From UBA8337 sp965221415 (GTDB lineage Bacteria; Pseudomonadota; Alphaproteobacteria; RS24), in contig OZ244887.1 in assembly GCA_965221415.1 (NCBI GenBank), positions 1,736,001-1,800,000 on the forward strand: 64,000 nt of DNA, written 5' to 3'. Position numbers and translations under genes: made by a program. Every line of letters begins with the position of its first letter. The stretch's first letter is position 1. The notes under the pieces were generated by a model that did no database searches, had not been told where the DNA came from, and worked only from the letters and a program-made list of their open reading frames with translations. This document shows positions 27,445 through 36,366 of this stretch, piece after piece.

Positions 27445-28185
27445 TTAAGCCCCCTCGCCTTTTTTCATATCGACAACAATAATGGTCGCCACCAGAAACA
27501 CGCCGATAAGGGTTGCAAAAAACACCACATCGCGCACATCAATAACGCCCGTCGTGATGGCGCGAAAATGGGTCAGCAAAGAAAATGACGCAAGCGTCTC
27601 AACCAGTGCTTTCGGCGCCCAGCCTTGAAATAATTCCAACACTAAAGGCGCGCCCGATACGGTAAACAGAAAACAGGCAACCACAGAAATAACAAAAGCG
27701 ATGACCTGATTACGCGTAAATGCCGACAGACAAGAACCAATCGCCAAATAGCCGCCCGCCAACATGATAGACCCCAGATAAGAGGCCAGAATAACGCCAT
27801 TATCAGGCACGCCCAAATAATTGACCGTCAGCCAAATCGGAAACGTCAGCGCCAATGCCAAAGACGAAAACGCCAGAGCCGCGATATATTTGCCCACCAC
27901 AATCGCCCAAAGCGGCACGGGCAACGTCAGCAGCAATTCAATCGAGCCATTGCGCCGCTCCTCCGCCCAAAGCCGCATCGAAATAGCTGGCAAGAAAAAC
28001 AGATAAAGCCAAGGGTGAAACATAAAAAAATTCACCAAATCGGCCTGCCCCGCAGCAAAATAAGCGCCGAGATAAAACGTCGCCAAGCCATTGGCCAGCA
28101 AAAATACGATGATGAAAACAAACGCAAGCGGCGTGGCAAAATAGCTCGAAAACTCACGCCGCGTGATGGTGATGAGGGTATTCAT
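27445..28185 (-). CDS. ABC-2 type permease (GldF-like)
   Basis: A 246-residue membrane protein with six helices, beginning ITRREFSSYFATPLAFVF, the usual GldF/NosY-like start. The conserved LWAEERRNGSIELLLTLP segment is near residue 75. It overlaps the ATPase gene by four bases. With the ATPase and the GldG-like protein it forms one transporter; the substrate is not known. Confidence 0.88.
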   Translation of the reverse strand: MNTLITITRREFSSYFATPLAFVFIIVFLLANGLATFYLGAYFAAGQADLVNFFMFHPWLYLFFLPAISMRLWAEERRNGSIELLLTLPVPLWAIVVGKYIAALAFSSLALALTFPIWLTVNYLGVPDNGVILASYLGSIMLAGGYLAIGSCLSAFTRNQVIAFVISVVACFLFTVSGAPLVLELFQGWAPKALVETLASFSLLTHFRAITTGVIDVRDVVFFATLIGVFLVATIIVVDMKKGEGA

Positions 28186-29159
28186 GCGGCTGGACTTTCA
28201 TGCAAAACACTGTGCGGACGCGCTTTATGGGTGAGCGTGGCGAACACATCATCAAGCCGTCCCGTCTCGAGTGCCAAGGCACGCGGGGCGATGTTTTTGT
28301 CATTCATCACGGCGCGCACTTGCGCCAATAAAGCGGCCGCATCGGCGCTCTCTTGGGTTGAAAATATATGCAGACTGGTTTCTTCGCCGCGCGGTGTGAC
28401 TTCCAAACGCGTATCCGCCATTTCCGCCAAAGCAGCCGTGGCTTGCTCCAAAAGAGGCGTCGCAAGGGTCAGCGTCACCGCGCCATGATAGCGCGAGCGC
28501 GCCGCCAACTGGCTCGGTGTGCCATCGGCGACGACCTCACCACGGTCGATAATCATCGCTTGGCTGCAAATCGCATCGACTTCTTCCAGAATATGCGTCG
28601 AGATGATAATCGCTTTATGCGCCGCCATTTCTGCGATGGCTTGGCGCACTTGAAATTTCTGATTGGGGTCAAGCCCATCGGTTGGCTCGTCCATAATCAA
28701 CACATCTGGGTCATGGACAATGGCCTGTGCCAACCCAACGCGGCGGCGAAACCCCTTCGACAAAGTATCAATCGGCTGGTCGAGCACACCGTGTAATTCG
28801 GTCATGGCGATGGCACGCTGCTGCGCTTGTCGCGCGGCTGCTTTATCAAAACCCCGAATGCGCGTGATAAACTCTAAAAACGCACGCGGTGTCATGTCTG
28901 GCCATGCCGGTGCGCCTTCGGGCAAATATCCCAAATGGCGCTGCGCTTCAAGCGGGGTGGTGCAAATATCCAGACCCATAATCCGCGCCGTGCCAGCACT
29001 CGGGCGCAAAAACCCCGTTATCATTTTCATTGTGGTTGATTTACCCGCCCCATTCGGCCCCAAAAACCCCATGACTTGGCCGCGTTCCACGGCAAAATTC
29101 AAATTTTTCACAGCGGCAAAGTCGCCAAAATTCTTAGACAATGTATCGATTTCAATCAT
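28182..29159 (-). CDS. ABC transporter ATP-binding protein (GldA-like)
   Basis: A 325-residue ABC ATPase. Walker A is GPNGAGKSTTMK near residue 35, the signature LSKGFRRRVGLAQA, and Walker B VLIMDEPTDGLD. The C-terminal part of about 100 residues is typical of the GldA/NatA branch. It is the first gene of a four-gene operon. The 219-base gap before it contains a candidate small RNA on the same strand. Confidence 0.9.
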   Translation of the reverse strand: MIEIDTLSKNFGDFAAVKNLNFAVERGQVMGFLGPNGAGKSTTMKMITGFLRPSAGTARIMGLDICTTPLEAQRHLGYLPEGAPAWPDMTPRAFLEFITRIRGFDKAAARQAQQRAIAMTELHGVLDQPIDTLSKGFRRRVGLAQAIVHDPDVLIMDEPTDGLDPNQKFQVRQAIAEMAAHKAIIISTHILEEVDAICSQAMIIDRGEVVADGTPSQLAARSRYHGAVTLTLATPLLEQATAALAEMADTRLEVTPRGEETSLHIFSTQESADAAALLAQVRAVMNDKNIAPRALALETGRLDDVFATLTHKARPHSVLHESPAA

Positions 29160-29206
29160 GACTTATTTCATAAGCGATAGGGCGCAATTTGAGAACACAT
29201 TTTTAT

Positions 29207-29265
29207 GAAAAGAAAACGCCCGACGCAGCAATCATGGGAGGAGATATGACAATCGCGCGTCGGGC
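29207..29265 (-). ncRNA. Candidate cuckoo-type small RNA hairpin with CUCCUCCC loop and terminator
   Basis: On the minus strand a perfect nine-base stem (GCCCGACGC at 29257-29265, GCGTCGGGC at 29218-29226) closes a 30-base loop. The loop contains CTCCTCCC (29236-29243) inside a small TCAT/ATGA stem, so the motif is exposed. The stem is followed by GTTTTCTTTTC (29207-29217), as in an intrinsic terminator. CUCCUCCC in a hairpin loop is the hallmark of the CcsR/alpha-r14 'cuckoo' RNAs and can pair with Shine-Dalgarno sequences. The 5' end and promoter were not found. The plus strand also encodes a nine-codon frame here, judged less likely. Confidence 0.55.
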
Positions 29266-29378
29266 AGGCTCTTAAGCATTCCCTTTATGGCAGCCGAATG
29301 CGACCCTACTGTGACCCAATTAAGGCCATTTAATGGCATTTTGCTTGCATCTTGGCGGCTGAAACGTCACGATGGGTT

Positions 29379-29759
29379 ATGGCAAGAACGAGATCTCTGG
29401 TGATTGTTGGCAATGCGTTTGAACGCGAACGTCGCCACGCCGCCCAAAGCCCCAAGCGCATTATGTGGACGCGCCCTGAGTTAGGCGCGTTGCTCAACAT
29501 TTATGGCAAACAAGTCGCCGCCAGCAAGTGGCGCGATTATGCGATAAGCGATGGCACTGAGACCGCTTGTTTTGCGGTGTTCCGCCACGCTAGCGAAGTG
29601 CCGCTTTACAGAATCGAGAAAACCCCTGCGCTGCGCCGCAAGCAGGGACAATATATTTTGCGTGGCGCAGACGGGCGCATCATTCGCCGCGGCCACGACT
29701 TACCCGCCCTGATGCGGTTTTTCGAACGCAAAAACTTGCGCCTTATCGATTCTATCTAG
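29379..29759 (+). CDS. DUF2794 family protein
   Basis: A 126-residue soluble protein of the alphaproteobacterial DUF2794 family, recognised by WTRPELGALLNIYGKQVAASKWRDYA-type sequence and LYRIEKTPALRRKQGQY. The function is unknown. The start at MARTRSL was chosen; a TTG nine codons upstream is possible. It ends four bases inside the convergent BI-1 gene. Confidence 0.82.
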   Translation: MARTRSLVIVGNAFERERRHAAQSPKRIMWTRPELGALLNIYGKQVAASKWRDYAISDGTETACFAVFRHASEVPLYRIEKTPALRRKQGQYILRGADGRIIRRGHDLPALMRFFERKNLRLIDSI

Positions 29760-30469
29760 TCGCGATTGCCGAGAAATTGCAGCAGAAATAAGAACATATT
29801 GATAAAGTCGAGATAGAGACGCAGCGCGCCCATCACGGCTTTTTTCTCGGCGACTTCACGCGTATCGCCAGCATAATAAATGCGTTTAATCGCTTGCGTA
29901 TCATAGGCGGTAAGCCCTGCAAAAATCAGCACGCCGCCTACACTGACAGCAAAATGCAGCGCTGAGCTTTGCAAAAAGAAGTTCACCACAGAGGCCAAAA
30001 TAATGCCGATAAGCCCCATGAAGAGAAACGAGCCCATGCCCGACAAATCGCGCTTGGTGGTATAGCCATAAAGCGACAAAGCGCCAAAAGAGACAGCTGT
30101 CACCAAAAACGTGCGCACCACAGATACGCCCGTATAAGCCAACAACACATAAGATAAGGATAGCCCTGTCAGACCCGCATAGAGCCAGAACATGTTTTGT
30201 GCCATCGCCGCGCTCATTTTATGCAAGCGCGCAGACAGATACAGCACCATGCCAAGCGGGGCAAAAATCAACACATAGATAAACGGCGTTTGCGCTAAGC
30301 TCAGGTAAATGCCAGAGGCCGCGCCAATATACGCCGCCAACGCCGTGCCCAACAGACCCAGCGCCATATAATTATAGACCTTCATCATATAAATGCGCAG
30401 GCCTTCATCTACTTCTTTCGTACCCTGCCGCGCGTGTGCAGCATTCTCGTTTGACCAATTATCCGCCAT
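29756..30469 (-). CDS. BI-1/YccA family inner membrane protein
   Basis: A 237-residue protein with seven predicted helices and the Bax-inhibitor-1 pattern (MALGLLGTALAAYIG near the N-terminus; GALRLYLDFINMFLFLLQFLG at the C-terminus). The family includes YbhL and YccA, which modulate FtsH proteolysis or calcium leak; the role here is not determined. A possible promoter, TTGAAA-17-GATATT, lies in the 67-base gap before it. It overlaps the DUF2794 gene by four bases. Confidence 0.9.
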   Translation of the reverse strand: MADNWSNENAAHARQGTKEVDEGLRIYMMKVYNYMALGLLGTALAAYIGAASGIYLSLAQTPFIYVLIFAPLGMVLYLSARLHKMSAAMAQNMFWLYAGLTGLSLSYVLLAYTGVSVVRTFLVTAVSFGALSLYGYTTKRDLSGMGSFLFMGLIGIILASVVNFFLQSSALHFAVSVGGVLIFAGLTAYDTQAIKRIYYAGDTREVAEKKAVMGALRLYLDFINMFLFLLQFLGNRD

Positions 30470-30536
30470 GGAATCATCCTTTCAAAATGTTAAGCCTAAT
30501 ATCTGTCTAAATCTTGTCATTTTCAAGGCTTATATT

Positions 30537-33107
30537 TTATTCGCTGCGTAACACAGGCGCTGCGGGCGCGCTCAGCGCCGTATATGTGCCAAACAAGCCC
30601 AAAACCACCGTCAATGCGACCGCCGCCGCCACCGTACTACCCAGCGTGACAGGCAAAAAGACAAAATCCGCCTGCATCGGGCCGGTAATCAGCGCATATG
30701 CCGCCACAGTGCCAATACTGGCGGCAATAATCGCCGCACCCAACCCTATCAGCGCATATTCAAGAGCAAAAGCCGCCAAAATGCGTTTGCGGGTCGCCCC
30801 TAGCACTTTCATCACCACCGCATCGTAAACCCGCACCTTATGTCCCGCCGCCATCGCACCTGCTAGCACCAAAATACCCGCCAACAAAGTAATGGCACTC
30901 ATGGCACGCACGCCAAGGCCAAGATTATTCAACACATCGCGCATGGCGGTGATGGCTTCTTTCACACGGATAATCGAGACATTCGGATAATCACGCGCCA
31001 CCATACGAGCAAAATCGGCCTCGCGCGCGGGCGCGACCACAAGGCTCGCCAAATGCGTATGCGGCGCATTCGCCAACGGTGCAGGCGAAAACACCAAAGC
31101 AAAATTCATCCCCCCCGATGCCCAATCAACATGGCGCAAATTGGAAACCGTCCCCTTCAACGGACGTCCCAACACATTGACCTCAATCGTATCGCCAATA
31201 CCAACATCAAGCCCACGCGCAATATTCGCATCCAGTGAAATCAGCGGCGGGCCGGTATAATCATCGCCCCACCATTCGCCCGCAACAATTTGGCCGCCTT
31301 CAGGCTGATGCGTCGCATAGGTCAACCCACGGTCGCCGCGCAACACCCACGCCACATCTGGCGTAGGTGTAACTTGTGCAACAGGCACATCTTTAATCGC
31401 CAGAATCTGCCCGCGCAGCATCGGCGTGGTTTCTATCTGACTGGCTTGGCTATAACGCCGCGCCTTCGCCATCAGCGGCGCAAGTTGGTCGGGTGCAATA
31501 TCAAGCAAAAAGAACGACGGCGTACGTTGCGGCAAATCGCTAGAAATCTGCGCGTTAATATTACCATCCACCATGGAAATCGTCGACAGCAACGTCACCG
31601 ACAGACCAATCGACAACATCACCGCGCGCACTGGCGCATGCGGACGGGTAATATTGGCCAAGGCCATGCGCCATTCAGGCTGATGGGGTCGCCCCGCCGA
31701 TTTGGCCAGCCAGATAATCAACAACGCCGCAAGCCGCAAAGCGATAAACGATACGCCAATCCCAAAGCCAAACCACAGGGCGATATCACGGCGTTCAGAA
31801 ATCAGCATCGCAAGCGCGACAAACCCAATAAAACAAAAGCCAATGCCCACCAGATAGCGTTTTGCTGGCACGCCTTGCCCGCCATCTGCGTCAGCTCGAA
31901 ACAATGCCGTCACAGGCGTTAATTCGACCTTGCCCAACGGCCAGAGCGCAAACGCTGCCGCCGATAAAAGCCCGAAACCCGCCGCTGCCAAAAGCGGTGC
32001 AGGATAAAGCTTGATAGCCAAAACAACGGGCAATAAATCGCCCGCCACATATTGCACCAAAAGCGGTGTCGCCGCCCCCAACGCCAAGCCAACCACCAAC
32101 GCGCCGACCGTCAAAGCCGCGATTTGTGCCGCATAAATGCGAAAGATAAACCGCCCCGACCCGCCGAGCGCCTTGATGACCGCAATGGTTTCGCGGCGGC
32201 GTTGCAAATAAGCGCTAATCGCGTTGCCAACCCCGACCCCACCGACCACCATCGCCGTCAGGCCGACAAGGGTTAAAAACAAGCCGAGCTGCTCGATAAA
32301 GCGACGCATCGACGGCGAGGCATCGGAACGGTCGCGCACCCGCCAGCCCGCTTGTGGAAAGTTTTGCGCCGCCATCGCCGTGACCGCTTTTACTTGTTCA
32401 TTATCCGCCGTTGCTGGCAATTTCAACCGATAGTGATAACGCACCAAAGCACCGGGGCTTAATAATTCAGCCGCCTTCAATGTGTCATGCGATATCATCA
32501 CGCGCGGTGCAAGCGGAAAGCCGCCCGCATTACGGTCTGGCTCAGCCACCAAAACCGCGTTGAGCCGCACCTTAATCGACCCCATGTTCAAAACAGTGCC
32601 CGGGGTGATATCAAGCCTATCAAAAAGACCTTGCTCGGCAACCGCGCCATAGACAATCCCGTTTGGCGTTTCGTGCGGAGCAAGTGCTGCGGCCAAAGAT
32701 ATATCGCGGTCGAGCGTCACCGCGCCATAATGCGGATACGCGCTATCGACCGCTTTGGCCTCGGTCAACATTGCCTCGCCGCTATCTTGCAGGCGCGCCA
32801 TGACTCGCATCGTGGCAATTTCCGAGACAATGGCGGTTTTATCGAGCCATTGACGTTCATTCTCAAAAGCGGCGCGATGCACCAGACGAAAATCAATGTC
32901 GCCGCCCAAAATCGACCGCCCCTGCGCCGACATGCCGCCAACCAATGCCGCCGACAGTGACCCAACGCCCGCAATCGTGAAAATACCCAACACCAAGCAA
33001 AGTAAGAAAATCCGAAAGCCTGCAAGATTCTTAGCTTCTGGCCCGCCGCGCATTTCGCGCCGCGCAAGCTTCAGCGCCAATCCCCAACCGAGACGCGACG
33101 CGCCCAT
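30537..33107 (-). CDS. FtsX-like ABC permease (YbbP type)
   Basis: An 856-residue membrane protein with an N-terminal helix, a periplasmic domain, three helices, a central pair, a second periplasmic domain and three terminal helices; this is two FtsX units as in YbbP. The helix region TVGALVVGLALGAATPLL and the C-terminal GLFGTYTALSAPAAPVLRSE are visible. It shares one base with the ATPase gene. YbbAP with the TesA-like esterase, encoded divergently next door, is a known gene neighbourhood. Confidence 0.9.
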   Translation of the reverse strand: MGASRLGWGLALKLARREMRGGPEAKNLAGFRIFLLCLVLGIFTIAGVGSLSAALVGGMSAQGRSILGGDIDFRLVHRAAFENERQWLDKTAIVSEIATMRVMARLQDSGEAMLTEAKAVDSAYPHYGAVTLDRDISLAAALAPHETPNGIVYGAVAEQGLFDRLDITPGTVLNMGSIKVRLNAVLVAEPDRNAGGFPLAPRVMISHDTLKAAELLSPGALVRYHYRLKLPATADNEQVKAVTAMAAQNFPQAGWRVRDRSDASPSMRRFIEQLGLFLTLVGLTAMVVGGVGVGNAISAYLQRRRETIAVIKALGGSGRFIFRIYAAQIAALTVGALVVGLALGAATPLLVQYVAGDLLPVVLAIKLYPAPLLAAAGFGLLSAAAFALWPLGKVELTPVTALFRADADGGQGVPAKRYLVGIGFCFIGFVALAMLISERRDIALWFGFGIGVSFIALRLAALLIIWLAKSAGRPHQPEWRMALANITRPHAPVRAVMLSIGLSVTLLSTISMVDGNINAQISSDLPQRTPSFFLLDIAPDQLAPLMAKARRYSQASQIETTPMLRGQILAIKDVPVAQVTPTPDVAWVLRGDRGLTYATHQPEGGQIVAGEWWGDDYTGPPLISLDANIARGLDVGIGDTIEVNVLGRPLKGTVSNLRHVDWASGGMNFALVFSPAPLANAPHTHLASLVVAPAREADFARMVARDYPNVSIIRVKEAITAMRDVLNNLGLGVRAMSAITLLAGILVLAGAMAAGHKVRVYDAVVMKVLGATRKRILAAFALEYALIGLGAAIIAASIGTVAAYALITGPMQADFVFLPVTLGSTVAAAVALTVVLGLFGTYTALSAPAAPVLRSE

Positions 33108-33775
33108 TAGCCTGCGCCCCCATCCAGTTTCCCGTCGCGCATGGTCAGCATACGGTCGCAGCGTTGCGCCAAAGCACTATCATGCGTTATCAGCACCAAA
33201 GTTGTGCCACGGGTTTTGGCCAGACCCAATATCAAATCCATAATGGCCGCACCAGTTTTTTGGTCGAGATTGCCGGTTGGCTCATCGGCAAATAAGACCG
33301 GCGGGTTTGCCACCAGTGCCCGTGCCAAAGCGACACGCTGTTGCTCGCCCCCCGACATTTGCGACGGATAATGGTCATGCCTATCGGATAGCCCGACTTC
33401 GCCAAGCATTTGTGCTGCGCGCGTTTGCGCCGCCGCGTCTCCCGCTAATTCGAGCGGCAGGGCAACATTTTCAAGCGCCGTCATGGTCGGCACTAAGTGA
33501 AAACTTTGAAACACAATGCCGACATGCGTGCGTCTGAAACGGGCTAAATCATCTTCGCTCATCGTGCCATAATCATGGCCTGCCACGCGGCACAATCCAG
33601 AAGTCGCAGGCTCTAAACCCGCCAACACCATAAGCAAAGTCGTCTTGCCAGAGCCAGACGGCCCGATAAGCCCAACCGTTTCGCCCGCCTTAATCGTCAC
33701 ATCAAGGCCACGAAGAATGTTGACGTCACCTGCGCGACTCGGCAGGGTAACGGTCAAATCTTGCACTTCAATCAT
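33107..33775 (-). CDS. ABC transporter ATP-binding protein (YbbA type)
   Basis: A 222-residue ATPase of the MacB/LolD branch. Walker A is GPSGSGKTTLLM, the signature MSGGEQQRVALARAL, and Walker B VLFADEPTGNLD. It couples to the adjacent FtsX-like permease (TAATG overlap). Systems of this type act by mechanotransmission rather than classical transport; the cargo is unknown. It is divergent from the TesA-like gene across 42 bases. Confidence 0.9.
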   Translation of the reverse strand: MIEVQDLTVTLPSRAGDVNILRGLDVTIKAGETVGLIGPSGSGKTTLLMVLAGLEPATSGLCRVAGHDYGTMSEDDLARFRRTHVGIVFQSFHLVPTMTALENVALPLELAGDAAAQTRAAQMLGEVGLSDRHDHYPSQMSGGEQQRVALARALVANPPVLFADEPTGNLDQKTGAAIMDLILGLAKTRGTTLVLITHDSALAQRCDRMLTMRDGKLDGGAG

Positions 33776-33817
33776 CTGCTTGCCTTTGGTTGATAGCTTT
33801 ATACGGGAAGGTGCGTC

Positions 33818-34477
33818 TTGGTTATAGTCAAACGTGGAATTTTAGCAAATCTGTCAGCCCTCGGCTTTATTATGGTGGCGTGCGGCCTGTTGGTTTTGAT
33901 GCCTGCGAAAGCGCAGCAGGGCGACACAATCGAGATTGTCGTTTTGGGCGATAGTTTGACGGCAGGCTATGGCTTGGCACCCAATGATGGTTTCGTGCCG
34001 CAATTACAAGCAGCCTTACGCGCGAAAGGCCACGCGATACGCGTGCGCAATGGCGGTGTATCGGGCGATACCAGCTCGGGCGGGCTTGCGCGTCTTGATT
34101 GGGTGCTGAGTGCTGACACCAAAGCGGTGATTGTCGAGCTGGGTGCCAATGACATGCTGCGCGGTATCGCCCCTTCTGTGACGCGCAAGAACCTCGAGAC
34201 ATTGGTGCAAAAACTACACGCCAAAAATCTGCCCGTCATGTTGGCGGGCATGGTGGCAGCCCCCAATTTAGGCGCAGCCTATGCTGCCAATTTTAACTCA
34301 ATTTACCCCGACCTCGCCGCGCAATATGGGCTGATGCTCTATCCTTTTTTCCTTGATGGCGTGGCAGGCATACCCCATCTTAATTTGGCCGATGGCATCC
34401 ATCCGAACAAACAAGGTATTGCTATTATGGTCGGGCGTATTTTACCCTCAGTTGAAGCGTTTCTAAACACTCTATAA
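33818..34477 (+). CDS. tesA: TesA-like arylesterase / lysophospholipase (SGNH hydrolase)
   Basis: Periplasmic SGNH esterase of 219 residues. After a signal peptide ending near PAKAQQG, block I is VLGDSLTAGYGL (catalytic Ser), block III GANDML, and block V DGIHPN (Asp-His). The start is TTG at 33818 with GGAAGG a few bases upstream; no ATG is available before the signal peptide. It probably hydrolyses lysophospholipids or acyl esters. It is divergent from ybbA-ybbP, as in many proteobacteria. Confidence 0.9.
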   Translation: MVIVKRGILANLSALGFIMVACGLLVLMPAKAQQGDTIEIVVLGDSLTAGYGLAPNDGFVPQLQAALRAKGHAIRVRNGGVSGDTSSGGLARLDWVLSADTKAVIVELGANDMLRGIAPSVTRKNLETLVQKLHAKNLPVMLAGMVAAPNLGAAYAANFNSIYPDLAAQYGLMLYPFFLDGVAGIPHLNLADGIHPNKQGIAIMVGRILPSVEAFLNTL

Positions 34478-34497
34478 TTCCTAAAGGAGACTAAATT

Positions 34498-35541
34498 ATG
34501 CAACATCGCCGTCTTGGCCATACTGATATCGACGTCAGTGAAATCTGTCTGGGCACCATGACATGGGGTCAGCAAAACACCGAGGCCGAAGGCCATGAGC
34601 AAATGGACTATGCGGTTGAGATGGGGATTAATTTCTTCGACACAGCCGAAATGTATCCCATACCGCCGCAAGCTGGCACACAAGGCAAAACCGAAGAGAT
34701 TATCGGCACATGGTTTCAAAAAACCGGTAAGCGGCAAGATATTATTCTGGCCACCAAAGTCGCAGGACGCGCGCCGATGGACTGGTTGCGCGATGATGGC
34801 TCTGGTACAGAACTTAGCTCTGCGCAAATCCACGAAGCCGTCGATAAAAGCCTTGCGCGCTTGCAAACCGATTATATCGATTTATACCAACTGCACTGGC
34901 CAGACCGCCCTATCCGCATATTTGGCGGCTTGGGTCACAAAGAAATGGGCGGCGAGATTAACAAAATCGAGGATATTTTAGGCACGCTGGCCGATGTTCA
35001 AAAATCGGGCAAGATACGCCATGTCGGCCTCTCCAATGAGACGCCATGGGGCATTATGAAGTTTCTGCATCATGGCGAGGTCTCTCAAAACCTACCGCGC
35101 GTTGCGTCGGTACAAAATGCCTATAATCTGCTGAACCGCATTTACGAGCTTGGCGCATCGGAAATTTTCCACCGCGAGGGCGTCGGTCTGTTGGCCTATT
35201 CGCCTCTGGCGCAAGGATATCTGACGGGCAAATATCAAAATGGCGCAAACCCGAAAGGCTCGCGCAGGCAATTATTCGACCGCCTCCAACGCTATGAAAC
35301 CGAAGGCACAGAGATGGCCATTGATAGCTATCTCGACATTGCCAAAAAATACGGGCTGGATGCGTCGCAAATGGCCAATCAATTTGTCACCACGCGCGAT
35401 TTTGTCACCTCTAATATTATTGGTGCTACCACAATGGAACAATTAAAACTGGCCGTGACCAGCATCGAGATTGAGCTGACAGACGAGATTCTGGCGGACA
35501 TAAATACGGTGCATTTGCGCGCGCCCAATATTTGTCCATAA
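34498..35541 (+). CDS. Aldo/keto reductase, Tas-like
   Basis: NADPH-dependent reductase of 347 residues with a TIM barrel. The N-terminus MQHRRLGHTDIDVSEICLG, the catalytic Asp-Tyr pair in FFDTAEMY, Lys in ATKVAG and His in YQLHWPDR are in order. The insert after the Tyr (PIPPQAGTQGKTE) is the feature of the Tas group. An AAAGGAG site precedes the ATG. The substrate is unknown. Confidence 0.92.
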   Translation: MQHRRLGHTDIDVSEICLGTMTWGQQNTEAEGHEQMDYAVEMGINFFDTAEMYPIPPQAGTQGKTEEIIGTWFQKTGKRQDIILATKVAGRAPMDWLRDDGSGTELSSAQIHEAVDKSLARLQTDYIDLYQLHWPDRPIRIFGGLGHKEMGGEINKIEDILGTLADVQKSGKIRHVGLSNETPWGIMKFLHHGEVSQNLPRVASVQNAYNLLNRIYELGASEIFHREGVGLLAYSPLAQGYLTGKYQNGANPKGSRRQLFDRLQRYETEGTEMAIDSYLDIAKKYGLDASQMANQFVTTRDFVTSNIIGATTMEQLKLAVTSIEIELTDEILADINTVHLRAPNICP

Positions 35542-35561
35542 ACCCAAAATAGGGGACTTAA

Positions 35562-35870
35562 ATGATTGAAAAGCTAACCGCGAAAGAAAGAAAAAAAGCA
35601 CTGGCAACGCTCAAAGGCTGGAAGAAAACAAAGGGGCGCGATGGGATTCGAAAAACCTTTGTATTTGCCGATTTCAACGCCGCCTTTAGCTGGATGAGCC
35701 GCGTCGCCATGATGGCCGAAAAACACGACCATCACCCCGAATGGCACAATGTCTATAAAACGGTGGATGTCGTGTTGACCACCCATGACGCAGGGGGCTT
35801 AAGCGCGCGCGATATCATCATGGCGCGCTTTATGGATAAAACGGCTGGTGCCGCAGGTCGGGTGAAATAG
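35562..35870 (+). CDS. 4a-hydroxytetrahydrobiopterin dehydratase (pterin carbinolamine dehydratase)
   Basis: A 102-residue protein of the PhhB/DCoH family. It has the motif AEKHDHHPEWHNVY with the catalytic His residues and the TTHDAGGLSARDI tail. It recycles the pterin cofactor of aromatic hydroxylases; no hydroxylase gene is in the window. It lies 20 bases after the aldo/keto reductase and is directly followed by the DUF4864 gene. Confidence 0.93.
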   Translation: MIEKLTAKERKKALATLKGWKKTKGRDGIRKTFVFADFNAAFSWMSRVAMMAEKHDHHPEWHNVYKTVDVVLTTHDAGGLSARDIIMARFMDKTAGAAGRVK

Positions 35871-36359
35871 GTGACCCAAGCTCGCAACAGCACTATGCCG
35901 CGTTGGCGCGACATGTGGATGTTGGTGTTACTGGCAGCTTTGGCCGCAGGCACAGCCCTCATGCAAGCACAACGCCACGCCACAAGCACCGCCATCAGCA
36001 GTGATGATAAGGCCATTCGCGCGGCGATAAGCCAACAAGTCGCCGCCCTGCAAAACAATGACAGCGCGGTCGCGTTTGGCTTTGCCGCCCCCGATTTGCA
36101 AACGCGTTTTGGCAATCCCGAACGCTTTATGACGATGATCAAAGCGCATTATCAACCCGTTTACCAAGCGCAAAAAATAGATTTCAATGGCCGCGCCCGC
36201 CCCATCAACGGCAATTCTGAGACGCGGCTGCAATTAATCCATCTGGTTGACACACGCGGGAGCAGCTACACGGCACGCTATGTCGTGCAAAAACAGCCCG
36301 ATGGTGCGTGGAAAATCGCCGGCTGCCAATTGCACCCCTCCAATTTGGTCGATATCTAG
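35871..36359 (+). CDS. DUF4864 family membrane-anchored protein
   Basis: A 162-residue protein with one N-terminal helix and a secreted domain of about 120 residues (IRAAISQQVAALQNNDSAVAF; PERFMTMIKAHYQPVY). This matches DUF4864, which has an NTF2-like appearance. The GTG start at 35871 directly follows the dehydratase stop, so it depends on coupling. The function is unknown. It ends seven bases before a convergent gene. Confidence 0.75.
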   Translation: MTQARNSTMPRWRDMWMLVLLAALAAGTALMQAQRHATSTAISSDDKAIRAAISQQVAALQNNDSAVAFGFAAPDLQTRFGNPERFMTMIKAHYQPVYQAQKIDFNGRARPINGNSETRLQLIHLVDTRGSSYTARYVVQKQPDGAWKIAGCQLHPSNLVDI

Positions 36360-36366
36360 CCTGCCC

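Noticed and set aside
29246..29275. A nine-codon leader peptide (MTIARRAGS) with a perfect GGGAGGAG site on the plus strand
   Set aside because: The hairpin has its T run on the minus strand, and the same motif recurs in minus-strand hairpins at 62 kb; a small RNA explains both better. It is kept as an alternative.
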